Assembly: GCF_002292295.1 (NCBI RefSeq)
Contig: NZ_DBBS01000018.1
Coordinates: forward strand, 124,001-188,000
From: Sphingomonas sp. UBA978
GTDB lineage: Bacteria; Pseudomonadota; Alphaproteobacteria; Sphingomonadales; Sphingomonadaceae
Length of the DNA stretch: 64,000 bases
Direction of reading: 5' to 3'
Below the pieces are notes generated by a model. It was given only the letters and a program-made list of their open reading frames with translations, made no database searches and was not told the origin of the DNA. The position numbers and the translations under genes were made by a program. Below, in pieces: positions 53,185-62,206 of this stretch. Numbering within the stretch: the stretch's first letter is position 1; every line of letters starts with the position of its first letter.

Positions 53185-53280
53185 CGCCTCCCCGGCGGAG
53201 GCCGGGGCCCAGTTGGGTGAACGTCTGCGATGATGCGCAGCGGCTTTTGCAGCTGGACCCCGCCCTTCGCCGCGGAGGCG
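53185..53280. repeat. Imperfect 31-bp inverted repeat
   Basis: Left arm 53185-53215 and right arm 53250-53280 match at about 26 of 31 positions as reverse complements, around a 34-base spacer. It occupies the gap between the M19 gene and folA. It resembles a CCCCGGCGGAGGCCGGGG-type dispersed repeat. Confidence 0.7.
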
Positions 53281-53299
53281 ACGAGGATGGGTCAGACGT

Positions 53300-53788
53300 T
53301 CAGGCGCCGGGGTGAGGGACGGTTTCGCGCACCAGCGTCACGAAACTGTACGCCGGCCGCTCGCCCTCGGCGGCGTGATCCGCGCGCGCCACCTCGTGCC
53401 AGCCGTCGAACCCCGGCATGCGCACGTCGCCGACGGCGTCGCAATGCACCTCGGTCAGTTCCACCCGGTCCGCCCGGTTGCGGAACAATGCGAACACCTC
53501 CGCGCCACCAATCACCGCCACGTCGTCGCCCGCGCTCGCCAGCGCCTGCTCGACCGAATGCACCACTTCCGCGCCGGCGGCCGACCAGCCGCCATCGCGC
53601 GTCAGCACGATGTGCCGCCGTCCCGGCAGCGGTGCCGGAAAGCTCTCGAACGTCTTGCGGCCCATCACCATGGGGCGGCCCATCGTCTGCGCCTTGAAGC
53701 GCTTGAGGTCCGCCGGCAACCGCCACGGCAGTCCGCCATCGCGGCCGATCACGCCATTGTCGGCGCGTGCGAGGTGAAAGCTTATCAC
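53300..53788 (-). CDS. folA: Dihydrofolate reductase
   Basis: The 162-aa enzyme reduces dihydrofolate, needed after thymidylate synthase. It begins with the family opening ISFHLARADNGVIGRDGGLPW, and has MGRPMVMGRKTFESFP and VIGGAEVFALF in the usual order. The start is the GTG at 53788, overlapping the thyA stop by GTGA, so both are coupled in one pathway. Confidence 0.95.
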   Translation of the reverse strand: MISFHLARADNGVIGRDGGLPWRLPADLKRFKAQTMGRPMVMGRKTFESFPAPLPGRRHIVLTRDGGWSAAGAEVVHSVEQALASAGDDVAVIGGAEVFALFRNRADRVELTEVHCDAVGDVRMPGFDGWHEVARADHAAEGERPAYSFVTLVRETVPHPGA

Positions 53789-54579
53789 ACCGCCACCGGA
53801 GCCTTGATATGCGGCTGCGCAACATAATCGTGCAGCACGAAATCCTCATAGGCATAGGCGTCGATCGCCGGCGGCGTCCGCACGATCTCCAGCCGCGGCA
53901 GCGGTCCCGGGGCGCGGGTCAGCTGCAGCCGCGCCTGATCGAGATGGTTGGCGTACAGATGGCAGTCGCCGCCGGTCCAGACGAACTCGCCGACCTCCAG
54001 CCCGCATTGCTGCGCCAGCATGTGCGTCAGCAACGCATAGCTCGCGATGTTGAACGGCACGCCGAGGAAGATATCCGCCGAGCGCTGGTAGAGTTGCAGC
54101 GACAGCCGGCCGTTGGCGACATGCGTCTGGAACAGGCAATGGCACGGCGCCAGCGCCATCGCGTGCAGGTCGCCGGGGTTCCACGCCGACACGATCTGCC
54201 GGCGCGAGGCGGGCTGCGTGCGGATTTGGTCGATCAGCTCCCGGATCTGGTCGATATGGCGCCCGTCCGCCGTCTCCCAGTCGCGCCATTGCTTGCCGTA
54301 GACCGGCCCGAGATCGCCCTCATCGTCAGCCCATTCGTCCCAGATGCTCACCCGTTGGTCCTGCAACCAGCGGACGTTGGTGTCGCCGCGCAGGAACCAC
54401 AGCAGCTCGATGATGATCGAGCGCAGGTGCAGTTTCTTGGTGGTGAGCACCGGAAAGCCCTGTGCGAGATCGAAGCGCATCTGCGCGCCGAAGACGGAGA
54501 GGGTGCCGGTGCCGGTCCGGTCCATCTGCGTCGCGCCACTGGTCAGCACGCGGTCCATGAGGTCGAGATATTGGCGCAT
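53785..54579 (-). CDS. thyA: Thymidylate synthase
   Basis: The 264-aa enzyme methylates dUMP to dTMP, producing dihydrofolate for FolA. Catalytic Cys146 lies in MALAPCHCLFQ, and RTGTGTLSVFGAQMRFDL and QRSADIFLGVPFNIASYALL are in family order. The length equals the E. coli enzyme. The ATG at 54579 is chosen over a longer frame running to 54681. It is divergent from a RadC-like gene, with a 100-base gap. Confidence 0.97.
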   Translation of the reverse strand: MRQYLDLMDRVLTSGATQMDRTGTGTLSVFGAQMRFDLAQGFPVLTTKKLHLRSIIIELLWFLRGDTNVRWLQDQRVSIWDEWADDEGDLGPVYGKQWRDWETADGRHIDQIRELIDQIRTQPASRRQIVSAWNPGDLHAMALAPCHCLFQTHVANGRLSLQLYQRSADIFLGVPFNIASYALLTHMLAQQCGLEVGEFVWTGGDCHLYANHLDQARLQLTRAPGPLPRLEIVRTPPAIDAYAYEDFVLHDYVAQPHIKAPVAV

Positions 54580-54679
54580 GACCAGCGGCCTACCGCGCGA
54601 CGCGCGAGTCGCCAAGCGTCGCACCGAAACGGATGCGCTCGCAGGTGCGCGCGGCCGCGCCCGCGGCAAGGCTTGCGCC

Positions 54680-55069
54680 ATGGCCGACGCCCCCGCCTTG
54701 CCCCTGATCGCCGACGCGCACGCCGCCGCCGGTCAGCTCGCGAACCTGCGCAACTCCCCGGTGGAGCGCGCAGTCGTGCTCTATCTCGATCCGGAATGGA
54801 GGTTGTTGGGCCGCGCCGACTTCGCCGGCACCACGACGCAGGTCGCCCCGTCGTTCCGCGCGATCTTCGCTGAAGCGCTCCGCCTCGGCGCCGCCGCGCT
54901 GGTGCTCGCGCACAACCATCCCGGCGGGGACGGCAGTGCGAGCGCGGCCGACCTCGCCTTCACCCGCGCCCTGGTCCGCACCGCGGCAGCGCTCGACATC
55001 GTCGTGGCGGACCATCTGATCGTCGCCGGCGACACCGTCACCAGCCTGCGCGAAGCCGGGGCGATGTAA
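54680..55069 (+). CDS. RadC-like JAB domain protein (JAB domain only)
   Basis: The 129-aa protein has the JAMM metal-binding motif HNHPGGDGSASAADLAF with an upstream Glu in RAIFAEALRLGAAALVLAH, so the metalloprotease site looks complete. RadC proteins also carry an N-terminal helix-hairpin-helix region, which is missing here. RadC was named for DNA repair, but its role is unproven. The ATG at 54680 is preferred. The open frame extends further upstream but that part runs antisense through thyA. Confidence 0.82.
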   Translation: MADAPALPLIADAHAAAGQLANLRNSPVERAVVLYLDPEWRLLGRADFAGTTTQVAPSFRAIFAEALRLGAAALVLAHNHPGGDGSASAADLAFTRALVRTAAALDIVVADHLIVAGDTVTSLREAGAM

Positions 55070-55107
55070 CCTGCCTCGCCGTTCCGGTGCGACGTGACGG
55101 CAAGATT

Positions 55108-55242
55108 GTTCGCGCAGAGGCGCGGGGGACGCGGAGGCGTCTCGCGTGGGGCAGGGAAATCCTGTCAATCTCCCCGGATAATGGGAGGACCGCCGACGCG
55201 GCAAAAGAGACACCTCGGCGTCCCTCGCGCCTCCGCGCGAAC
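55108..55242. repeat. 36-bp imperfect inverted repeat
   Basis: Left arm 55108-55143 and right arm 55207-55242 match at about 31 of 36 bases as reverse complements around a 63-base spacer. The arms begin GTTCGCGC and end GTCTC. It fills most of the gap between the convergent JAB and methyltransferase genes. Confidence 0.8.
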
Positions 55243-55289
55243 AACCTCGTTACTTGTGAACGCGCATTGATCGGTGCCGAAAACCGGCC

Positions 55290-56024
55290 CTAGCCGCGCA
55301 GGACGCAGGCCTTCATCGCTTCCGGCGCCGGCCGCGGGCCGACGGCGCGGAAGGTCGCGACATAGCCGCCCGCCGACGGCATCTCGGTCATCGACACCTG
55401 ACGATAGCCGACCGCCTCGAACTCGCAGCGCAGCAGCGCCGGCGGCGTGCCGTGATTCTTCGTCTGGCGATTGGCGTCGACCACCACGACCAGCCCGTCG
55501 GGCTTGAGCGCCGGGCGCAGCCGCCACAGGAATTCATAGGGCTGCGCGATCTCGTGGTACATGTGGACCATCAGCACCCGGTCGAAACTCGCCGCGGGCA
55601 GCTTGGGATCGGCCGGTGCGCCGAGCCGGACCGAGACGTTCTCCAGATCCTCGCGCGCGACGCGCTCGGCCAGCGCATCGCGCACCCCGGCGACGATATC
55701 CTCCGCCAGCACCCGGCCGTTCTCGCCGACGCGCTGCGCCAGCCGGATCGTGTAATAGCCCTCGCCCGCGCCGATGTCGGCGACGGTCATGCCGGGCGCG
55801 ATCCCCGCCCGGTCCATCACCTCCGCCGCCTCGTTCAGCCGGTCGCGCGCTTCCTCGTTCGACCAGCGCGCCGAGACGATATGCGCCACCGGCCGGTCGG
55901 CGGCGGGGAAGAGCGCCGGCCGTTCGTCACGCTTGATGAGCGGCTTGGACCCGTCGCACGCGATCAGCACGAGGCACAGCCCGCACGCCGCCGCGCCGGT
56001 CAGGGTCCGCCGCCCGGGGGTCAA
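55290..56024 (-). CDS. Lipoprotein-type class I SAM-dependent methyltransferase
   Basis: The 244-aa protein is a SAM methyltransferase with motif I in VADIGAGEGYYTIRLAQRVG and a downstream VLMVHMYHEIAQPYEFLWR acceptor region. It has an N-terminal lipoprotein-like signal with lipobox LIACD (Cys ends at about 23), so it may be exported and lipid-anchored, which is unusual for a SAM enzyme because SAM is cytoplasmic. The TTG at 56024 overlaps the prfB stop (TTGA). Substrate is unknown. Confidence 0.78.
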   Translation of the reverse strand: MTPGRRTLTGAAACGLCLVLIACDGSKPLIKRDERPALFPAADRPVAHIVSARWSNEEARDRLNEAAEVMDRAGIAPGMTVADIGAGEGYYTIRLAQRVGENGRVLAEDIVAGVRDALAERVAREDLENVSVRLGAPADPKLPAASFDRVLMVHMYHEIAQPYEFLWRLRPALKPDGLVVVVDANRQTKNHGTPPALLRCEFEAVGYRQVSMTEMPSAGGYVATFRAVGPRPAPEAMKACVLRG

Positions 56025-57148
56025 TCGACGTCCTCCACCTCGACCTTTTCGCCGGTCACGCGCTGCGACAGCGCCGCCGCCATGAACGGATCGAGTTCGC
56101 CGTCGAGCACGTCGCCGGGCGCGGTCGAGGTCGTGCCGGTGCGCAGGTCCTTCACCAGCTGATATGGCTGGAGCACGTAGGAACGGATCTGATGCCCCCA
56201 GCCGATATCGGTCTTGGTCGCATTCTCGGCATTGGCCGCCTGTTCGCGGATCTGCAATTCGCGCTCGTACAGGCGCGCGCGCAGCTGGTTGTACGCCTCC
56301 GCCTTGTTCTTGTGCTGCGAGCGCTGGTTCTGGCACTGGACGACGATGCCGGTCGGGATATGCGTGATGCGCACCGCCGAATCGGTCGTGTTGATGTGCT
56401 GCCCGCCCGCGCCGGACGCGCGATAGGTGTCGATGCGCAGGTCGCTCTCGTTATATTCGACCTGGATGTCGTCATCGATGACCGGATAGACCCAGACGCT
56501 CGAAAAGCTCGTGTGCCGCCGCGCCGCGCTGTCGTACGGGCTGATCCGCACCAGCCGGTGGACGCCGCTCTCGGTCTTGGCATAGCCATAGGCGTTCTCG
56601 CCCTTGACCAGCAACGTCGCCGACTTGATCCCCGCCTGTTCGCCGGCATGATAGTCGATCAGCTCGACCTTCATGCCGCGCCGTTCGGCCCAGCGCGTGT
56701 ACATGCGTTGCAGCATGCCCGCCCAGTCCTGGCTCTCGGTGCCGCCGGCGCCCGAGTTGATCTCGATATAGGTGTCGTTGGCATCGGCCTCGCCGGCCAG
56801 CAGCGCCTGGATCTTGTCGTGGTCGGCGCGCTTCGCCAGCGCGGCGAGCGCCTCGACGCCCTCCAGCTCCATCGCGGTGTCGCCCTCCGCCTCGGCCATC
56901 TCGATCAGCTCGACGGTGTCGTCCATCTCGGACTGAATCGCGCGCGTCGCGGTCACCGCCTCGTCCAGCCGGCGGCGTTCGCGCATCACCTCCTGCGCGG
57001 CCTTGGGGTCGTTCCACAGGGCCTGGTCCTCGACGCGCGCGTTAAGCTCGTCGAGACGGCGGAGCGCGCGATCCCAGTCGAGGAACCGGCGGAGCAGCGC
57101 CAGCGCGTCCTTGATGCTATCGACGTGGGATTGCGCTTCGGCGCGCAT
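56021..57148 (-). CDS. prfB: Peptide chain release factor 2
   Basis: The 375-aa factor terminates translation at UGA and UAA. The catalytic GGQ is in RASGAGGQHINTTDSAV, and the stop-recognition region reads RISPYDSAARRHTSFSS with SPY in the place of the classic SPF. The gene is read in one frame, without the UGA-containing programmed frameshift seen in E. coli. It is 56 bases from the PBP1A gene and overlaps the methyltransferase. Confidence 0.97.
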   Translation of the reverse strand: MRAEAQSHVDSIKDALALLRRFLDWDRALRRLDELNARVEDQALWNDPKAAQEVMRERRRLDEAVTATRAIQSEMDDTVELIEMAEAEGDTAMELEGVEALAALAKRADHDKIQALLAGEADANDTYIEINSGAGGTESQDWAGMLQRMYTRWAERRGMKVELIDYHAGEQAGIKSATLLVKGENAYGYAKTESGVHRLVRISPYDSAARRHTSFSSVWVYPVIDDDIQVEYNESDLRIDTYRASGAGGQHINTTDSAVRITHIPTGIVVQCQNQRSQHKNKAEAYNQLRARLYERELQIREQAANAENATKTDIGWGHQIRSYVLQPYQLVKDLRTGTTSTAPGDVLDGELDPFMAAALSQRVTGEKVEVEDVD

Positions 57149-57204
57149 GGAAACTCTCCGGTAAGATCGGGTTGGGCGGGAAAGCGCCTATATAGGAAGC
57201 GGCG

Positions 57205-59721
57205 CTAGTAGATTCCGCCTTCCTTTTGCAAGAAATCGCTGTCGCGCGGGGTTTCCGCCCGCTTTGCTGCGACCGTCGCGGTCGCGGCGGGGGCCGGTCC
57301 GCGGCGGATCGCGCGGCGCGGCTCGCTCTGCGGCTTGAACGCCTCCCAGATCACGCCCGCCTTGGGATCGGTGTCGGTCGGGAAGGTGCCGTAGACCGGC
57401 CGGCCGCTGCCGCGATCGATCCGCACCATGCGGATGCCCGGCGGCGCGCGGAACGGCAGCTTCTCCAGCCCGTCATAGGCCTTGACCGCGAACGCCTTGA
57501 AGATCGGCGCGGCGAAGGTGCCGCCCTGCGCATAGCCGCCGAGGTTGGTCGGCGTATCGTAGCCGACGTAGAGTCCGCCGACGAACTGCGGCGTGCCGCC
57601 GACGAACCAGACGTCGGTCGGACCGGTGGTGGTGCCGGTCTTGCCGAACATCGGCCGGTCGAGATCGCGCAGCACCACCGCGGTGCCGCGCTGGATCACG
57701 CCTTCGGTGATGTGCACCATCTGATACGCCGTCATCGCATCGATCACCTGCCGGGTGCGGTCGCCCGGCCGCGGCATCTGCCGGCCGTTCCAGTCCTTCG
57801 CGTTGCACCCGTCGCAGCCGCGCCAGTTCTCGGGCAGGATCACCTTGCCGTGCCGGTCCTGGACGAAGTCGATCAGCGTCGGATTGTGCGCGCGCCCCTG
57901 GTTGGCGAGCGTCGCATAGGCGTTGACCATGCGCGTCACCGTGGTGACGCCGGCGCCCAGCGCATTGGCGAGATAGGGCTGGTAATCGCCCACCCCCATC
58001 CGCTTCATCGTGTCGACGACCCTGGGCATGCCGGTGGTCGCGGCGGCGCGGACCGTCATCAGGTTGCGCGACTGTTCGATGCCCCAGCGCATCGTGTGCG
58101 GCCCCGCCGCGCGCATGTTGCCGAAGTTGCGGAAGCATTTCTGCCCCAGCCGCGCGCCCTGATAGACGCAGAACGGCCCGTCGACGATGATCGATGCCGG
58201 GGTCATGCCGTTCTCGAGCGCGGCGGAATAGACGATCGGCTTGATCGTCGATCCGGGCTGGCGCAGCGCCTGCGTCGCGCGGTTGAACGCCGCCAGCCGG
58301 CTGTCGAAGCCGCCCTGCATCGCCAGCACGCGTCCCGTCGCCGGCTCCTCGACGACGAAGCCGCCGGAGATCCTCGGCACCGAGCGCAGCGCATAGACGT
58401 CGCCTTCGGGCGCGACCGCGAGGATATCGCCCGCCTTGATCGCGGCGAAGCTGGTGCCGCCCTTGCCCCGCACCGGCATCTGCGCCGCCCGGCGCGGCAG
58501 CGTCCCGGTCCTGCCGTCGGCGAAGCCGATGCTCCACGCATCGCCGTCGCGCGTGATCGCGATGCCCGCGCGCCAGTCGCGATAATCGAGGCCGATGTTG
58601 GTGTTGAGCAGCGGCTGCAACCACGCGCCGTCCTCCCCCAGATCGACGTGGCGCAGCGGCCCCGACCAGCCGCGCCCGCGATCGTAGCGGAGCAGGCCGT
58701 CGCGCAGCGCCTCGGCGGCGAGGTCCTGCAACCGCGTGTCGAGCGAGCTGCGCACCCACAGGCCGCCCTGATAGACGCCATAGGGTCCGTCGCGCGCCGT
58801 CTCGCCGAACTTGTCGATCAGCTGGCGGCGCACCTCCTCGACGAAATAGCCGCCGACCCGCTCGAACTTCGGCGTCCGGCGCAGGATCGTGCCGAGCGGC
58901 TCGCCGACCGCCGCATCGTGCTGCGCGCGGGTGATGAAGCCGTTGCGCAGCATCTCGCCGAGCACGTAGTTGCGCCGCTCCATCGCGCGTTCGGGATGGC
59001 GGACGGGATCGTAGTTCGACGGCCCCTTGGGCAGGATCGCCAGATAGGCGAGCTGCGCCAGATCGAGTTCGTCGAGCTCCTTGTCGAAATAGGCGTGGCT
59101 CGCCGCCTCGACCCCGAAGGCGTTGCGGCCGAGCGCGATCTGGTTGAGGTAGAGTTCGAGGATCTGCGGCTTGGTCAGCGTATCCTCGATCTTATAGGCG
59201 AGGATCGCCTCCTTCAGCTTGCGCGTCGGCGAATATTCGTTGTTGATGAGCAGGTTCTTCACCACCTGCTGGGTGATCGTCGATCCGCCCTTGGCACGGC
59301 GGCCGGTGCCGAATTTCTGCGCATAGTCGATCACCGCACCGGCGAGGCCGGGATAATCGACGCCGTGATGCTCGAAGAACGTCTTGTCCTCCGCCGCCAG
59401 GAAGGCGCGGACCAGCATCGGCGGATATTCCGCATAGCTCAGCTCGACGCGGCGTTCGCGGGCATAGGACTGGATCGGCGTGCCGTCGATGCCGCGCACG
59501 TTGGTCGGCAGCGGCGGTTCGTAGGTGCGCAGCTGATCGACCGACGGCAGCCCGCGCAGGATCGTCACCCACAGCACGCCATAGCCGATCAGCGCCAGCC
59601 CGGCGAGGATCGCCAGCCCCTTCACCCACCAGCGCGCCCACGACCGGCGCGCGAACCCGCGGAGTCCGCCATTGTCGCGGAATACGGAGAAACGGGAGGT
59701 GCGGGGAGCTTCGGACGCCAT
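57205..59721 (-). CDS. mrcA: Class A penicillin-binding protein 1A
   Basis: The 838-aa bifunctional enzyme polymerises and cross-links peptidoglycan. It has an N-terminal membrane helix (about 34-54), and a glycosyltransferase domain with FLAAEDKTFFEHHGVDYPG (Glu at 111) and RKLKEAILAYKIE. The transpeptidase domain has STIK (in QPGSTIKPIVYS), SRN (EQSRNLMT) and KTG (MFGKTGTTTG). An Arg/Ala/Thr-rich tail ends the protein. The ATG at 59721 gives a short cytoplasmic N-terminus; a longer frame to 59793 is less likely. PBP1A next to prfB is common in alphaproteobacteria. Confidence 0.96.
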   Translation of the reverse strand: MASEAPRTSRFSVFRDNGGLRGFARRSWARWWVKGLAILAGLALIGYGVLWVTILRGLPSVDQLRTYEPPLPTNVRGIDGTPIQSYARERRVELSYAEYPPMLVRAFLAAEDKTFFEHHGVDYPGLAGAVIDYAQKFGTGRRAKGGSTITQQVVKNLLINNEYSPTRKLKEAILAYKIEDTLTKPQILELYLNQIALGRNAFGVEAASHAYFDKELDELDLAQLAYLAILPKGPSNYDPVRHPERAMERRNYVLGEMLRNGFITRAQHDAAVGEPLGTILRRTPKFERVGGYFVEEVRRQLIDKFGETARDGPYGVYQGGLWVRSSLDTRLQDLAAEALRDGLLRYDRGRGWSGPLRHVDLGEDGAWLQPLLNTNIGLDYRDWRAGIAITRDGDAWSIGFADGRTGTLPRRAAQMPVRGKGGTSFAAIKAGDILAVAPEGDVYALRSVPRISGGFVVEEPATGRVLAMQGGFDSRLAAFNRATQALRQPGSTIKPIVYSAALENGMTPASIIVDGPFCVYQGARLGQKCFRNFGNMRAAGPHTMRWGIEQSRNLMTVRAAATTGMPRVVDTMKRMGVGDYQPYLANALGAGVTTVTRMVNAYATLANQGRAHNPTLIDFVQDRHGKVILPENWRGCDGCNAKDWNGRQMPRPGDRTRQVIDAMTAYQMVHITEGVIQRGTAVVLRDLDRPMFGKTGTTTGPTDVWFVGGTPQFVGGLYVGYDTPTNLGGYAQGGTFAAPIFKAFAVKAYDGLEKLPFRAPPGIRMVRIDRGSGRPVYGTFPTDTDPKAGVIWEAFKPQSEPRRAIRRGPAPAATATVAAKRAETPRDSDFLQKEGGIY

Positions 59722-59920
59722 GATACTGGGGTCGGCGTGTAGCAGGTTCGGGGCGGGTTGCCACCCTCGGGGCGTCGACGAACCCTGGCGCACTCACCTC
59801 CCGTTCAGCCGCGCCCCCTACAGCCCGTCGCATGCCAGCCTGCATTCGCCGTTTAGCCGTGACCTGTCCCACGGCCATGCCTATGCTGCGATCCGTGCCA
59901 CCCCTCACCGGTCCCTCGAC

Positions 59921-61270
59921 ATGAAGCGCCTCGCCCTCGCCGCCATCGCCACCCTGCTCGCCGCGCAGCCGGCGCAGGCGCAGTCGATCCTGCGCGATGC
60001 GGAAACCGAGGCGATGTTCGCCGACATGTCGGTGCCGCTGGTCAAGGCCGCCGGCCTCAGCCCGCGCGACGTCAGGGTCGTCCTCATCAACGACGATTCG
60101 ATCAACGCCTTCGTCGCCGGCGGGCAGACCGTCTACGTCCATTCCGGCCTGTTGCAGGCGGCGACCAACGCCAACCAGGTGCAGGGCGTCATCGCGCACG
60201 AACTCGGCCATATCGCCGACGGCCACGTCGTGCTGGCCGATGCGGGCATCAAGCCGGCGATGAACATCACTTTGCTGTCGATGGTCCTCGGCCTCGCCGC
60301 GATCGCCGCGGGTGCTGGCGAGGCGGGCGCGGGCCTCATGGCGCTCGGCCAGTCCGCCGGCATGGGCAAATATCTGTCGTTCAGCCGCACGCAGGAATCC
60401 GCCGCCGATGCCGCCGGCGCGCGCTACCTGACCACCGCCGGGATCACCGGCAAGGGCATGCTCAGCTTCTTCAAGACGTTGCAGCAGCAGGAATATCGCT
60501 ACGGCGTCGAGAATATCGATCCATTCATGCAGACGCACCCGCTGTCGGGGGATCGCATCGCGCATCTGACCGCGGACCTGCAGGCCTCGCCGGCGTGGAA
60601 CAAGCCGTCCGACCCGGCGCTGGAGGAGCGGTTCCGCCGGGTGAAGGCGAAGCTGGAGGGCTATGTGATGACGCCCGACCGCACGCTGAAGGATTTCCCG
60701 GAAACCGACAGCAGCATCTACGGCCATTATGCCCGCGCCTATGCCTTTCACAAGGCGGGCTACCCCGACAAGGCGGACGTGGAATCGCTCGCGCTCATCA
60801 AGGTCGATCCGAACGATCCCTATTTCCAGGAGGTTCGCGGCCAGATCCTGCTCGAGGCCGGCCGCCCGGCGGAAGCGGTCGCGCCGTTGCGCGCCGCGAC
60901 CGAGGGAACGCGCAACAATGCGCTGATCGCCACCACCTTCGGCCACGCGCTGATCGCGACAGAGAACAAGGCCAATTACCCCGAGGCGATCCGGGTGCTG
61001 CGCGTCGCCACCGGCCGCGACGACGAAAACCCCTTCGCCTGGTACCAACTTGGCACCGCCTATGAACTGACCGGCGACACCGCCCGCGCCGCGCTCGCCA
61101 CCGCCGAGCGCGCCAGCATGAACGGCGACCACCGCACCGCCGCGCAGAGCGCGCGCTACGCACTCGCCAATATCCCCGCCAACACGTCCGACTGGATCCG
61201 CGCGCAGGACATCGCGATGGCCGCGCAGAACGACATGGACGACAACCCGAAGAAGTATAAGAAACGGTGA
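59921..61270 (+). CDS. M48 family metalloprotease (BepA-like) with TPR-type tail
   Basis: The 449-aa protein starts with a signal peptide (MKRLALAAIATLLAAQPAQA). The M48 domain has HELGH at 93-97 and a downstream Glu in SRTQESAADAAG for the third zinc ligand. Its C-terminal half is helical and TPR-like, as in BepA, which assists outer-membrane protein quality control. It is divergent from PBP1A and 4 bases overlap the DsbA-like gene downstream (GTGA). Confidence 0.9.
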   Translation: MKRLALAAIATLLAAQPAQAQSILRDAETEAMFADMSVPLVKAAGLSPRDVRVVLINDDSINAFVAGGQTVYVHSGLLQAATNANQVQGVIAHELGHIADGHVVLADAGIKPAMNITLLSMVLGLAAIAAGAGEAGAGLMALGQSAGMGKYLSFSRTQESAADAAGARYLTTAGITGKGMLSFFKTLQQQEYRYGVENIDPFMQTHPLSGDRIAHLTADLQASPAWNKPSDPALEERFRRVKAKLEGYVMTPDRTLKDFPETDSSIYGHYARAYAFHKAGYPDKADVESLALIKVDPNDPYFQEVRGQILLEAGRPAEAVAPLRAATEGTRNNALIATTFGHALIATENKANYPEAIRVLRVATGRDDENPFAWYQLGTAYELTGDTARAALATAERASMNGDHRTAAQSARYALANIPANTSDWIRAQDIAMAAQNDMDDNPKKYKKR

Positions 61271-61980
61271 CACGCTATACCCTGCCGCTGATCGCGGTGC
61301 TCGGTGCGGTGATCGGCGCCGGCGCCGTCTGGAGCTACGACCGTTTCGCGGCCCCCGGCGGCGCGGATCGCATGCGGATCGAGCGCGTCGTCCACGATTA
61401 CGTGCTCGCGCATCCCGAGATCATCCCGCAGGCGATGCAGAAATTGCAGGACCAGCAATCGGGGCAGGCGGTCGCTGCGAACCGCGACGCGATCACCACG
61501 CCGTTCGGCAGCGCCTGGGCCGGCAATCCCAAGGGCGACGTTACGCTAGTCGAATATTTCGATTACAATTGCGGCTATTGCCGCGCGTCGCTGCCGCTGA
61601 TCGCCGACCTGATCCGGCGCGATCCCAAGCTGCGCGTCGTCTATCGCGACCTGCCGATCCTGTCCGACGAAAGCCGCATCGCCGCGCGCGCCAGCCTCGC
61701 GGCGGCGCAGCAGGGCAAGTTCCAGGGCTTCCACGACGCGCTTTATGCGGGCGGGCCGGTCAGCGACGCCTCGATCAAGGGGGCAGCGGCGAAGTCCGGC
61801 GTATCGCTCGCCGCGATCGACGTGGCGACGGTGGATGCCGAGATCGCCAAGAACATGCAGACCGCCGCGAAGCTCGGCATGAACGGCACGCCGAGCTGGG
61901 TGGTCGGCGACCGAATCCTGTCGGGCGCGCTGCCGATCGAGGAGATCGAGAAAGCGATCGCCGCGGCGCGGGGGGCGTAG
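61267..61980 (+). CDS. DsbA-family thiol-disulfide exchange protein
   Basis: The 237-aa protein has an N-terminal membrane or signal segment (about 5-25). A thioredoxin-fold domain with the CxxC in VEYFDYNCGYCRAS follows, and the cis-Pro loop is in MNGTPSWVVGD. It probably oxidises or isomerises disulfides in the periplasm, similar to DsbA/ScsC-like proteins. The GTG at 61267 overlaps the M48 stop by GTGA, linking it to envelope quality control. Confidence 0.92.
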   Translation: MTRYTLPLIAVLGAVIGAGAVWSYDRFAAPGGADRMRIERVVHDYVLAHPEIIPQAMQKLQDQQSGQAVAANRDAITTPFGSAWAGNPKGDVTLVEYFDYNCGYCRASLPLIADLIRRDPKLRVVYRDLPILSDESRIAARASLAAAQQGKFQGFHDALYAGGPVSDASIKGAAAKSGVSLAAIDVATVDAEIAKNMQTAAKLGMNGTPSWVVGDRILSGALPIEEIEKAIAAARGA

Positions 61981-62029
61981 GGGCGCCGGGGCACAGGAGC
62001 GTACCTTATGTCGTCATCACTCCCTCTTT

Positions 62030-62132
62030 CGTCATCCCGGCGAACGCCGGGACCCATGGTTGCTATGAACGAGCGGTGACGCAGACCATCAGCAGCTCGC
62101 CCCCATGGGTCCCGGCGTTCGCCGGGATGACG
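62030..62132. repeat. Perfect 30-bp inverted repeat pair of the GTCATCCC family
   Basis: Left copy 62030-62059 and right copy 62103-62132 are exact reverse complements over 30 bases, with a 43-base spacer. Each copy is itself palindromic (CCCGGCGAACGCCGGG core). They lie between the DsbA-like gene and the ABC ATPase. The perfect match indicates recent copying or strong maintenance. Confidence 0.9.
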
Positions 62133-62206
62133 GGATCAAAGGGTCGAAGCCCCCCCTAGCCTTCCCCCACCCCACCCCCTATCTCCCGCGCCACAAGGGG
62201 ACTCCC

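Noticed and set aside
56021..57148. Programmed frameshift in the release factor 2 gene
   Set aside because: The reading frame is continuous from start to stop with no in-frame UGA near codon 25.
57226..59742. An 838-codon open frame antisense to PBP1A
   Set aside because: The opposite strand has all penicillin-binding protein motifs, and the antisense product has none.
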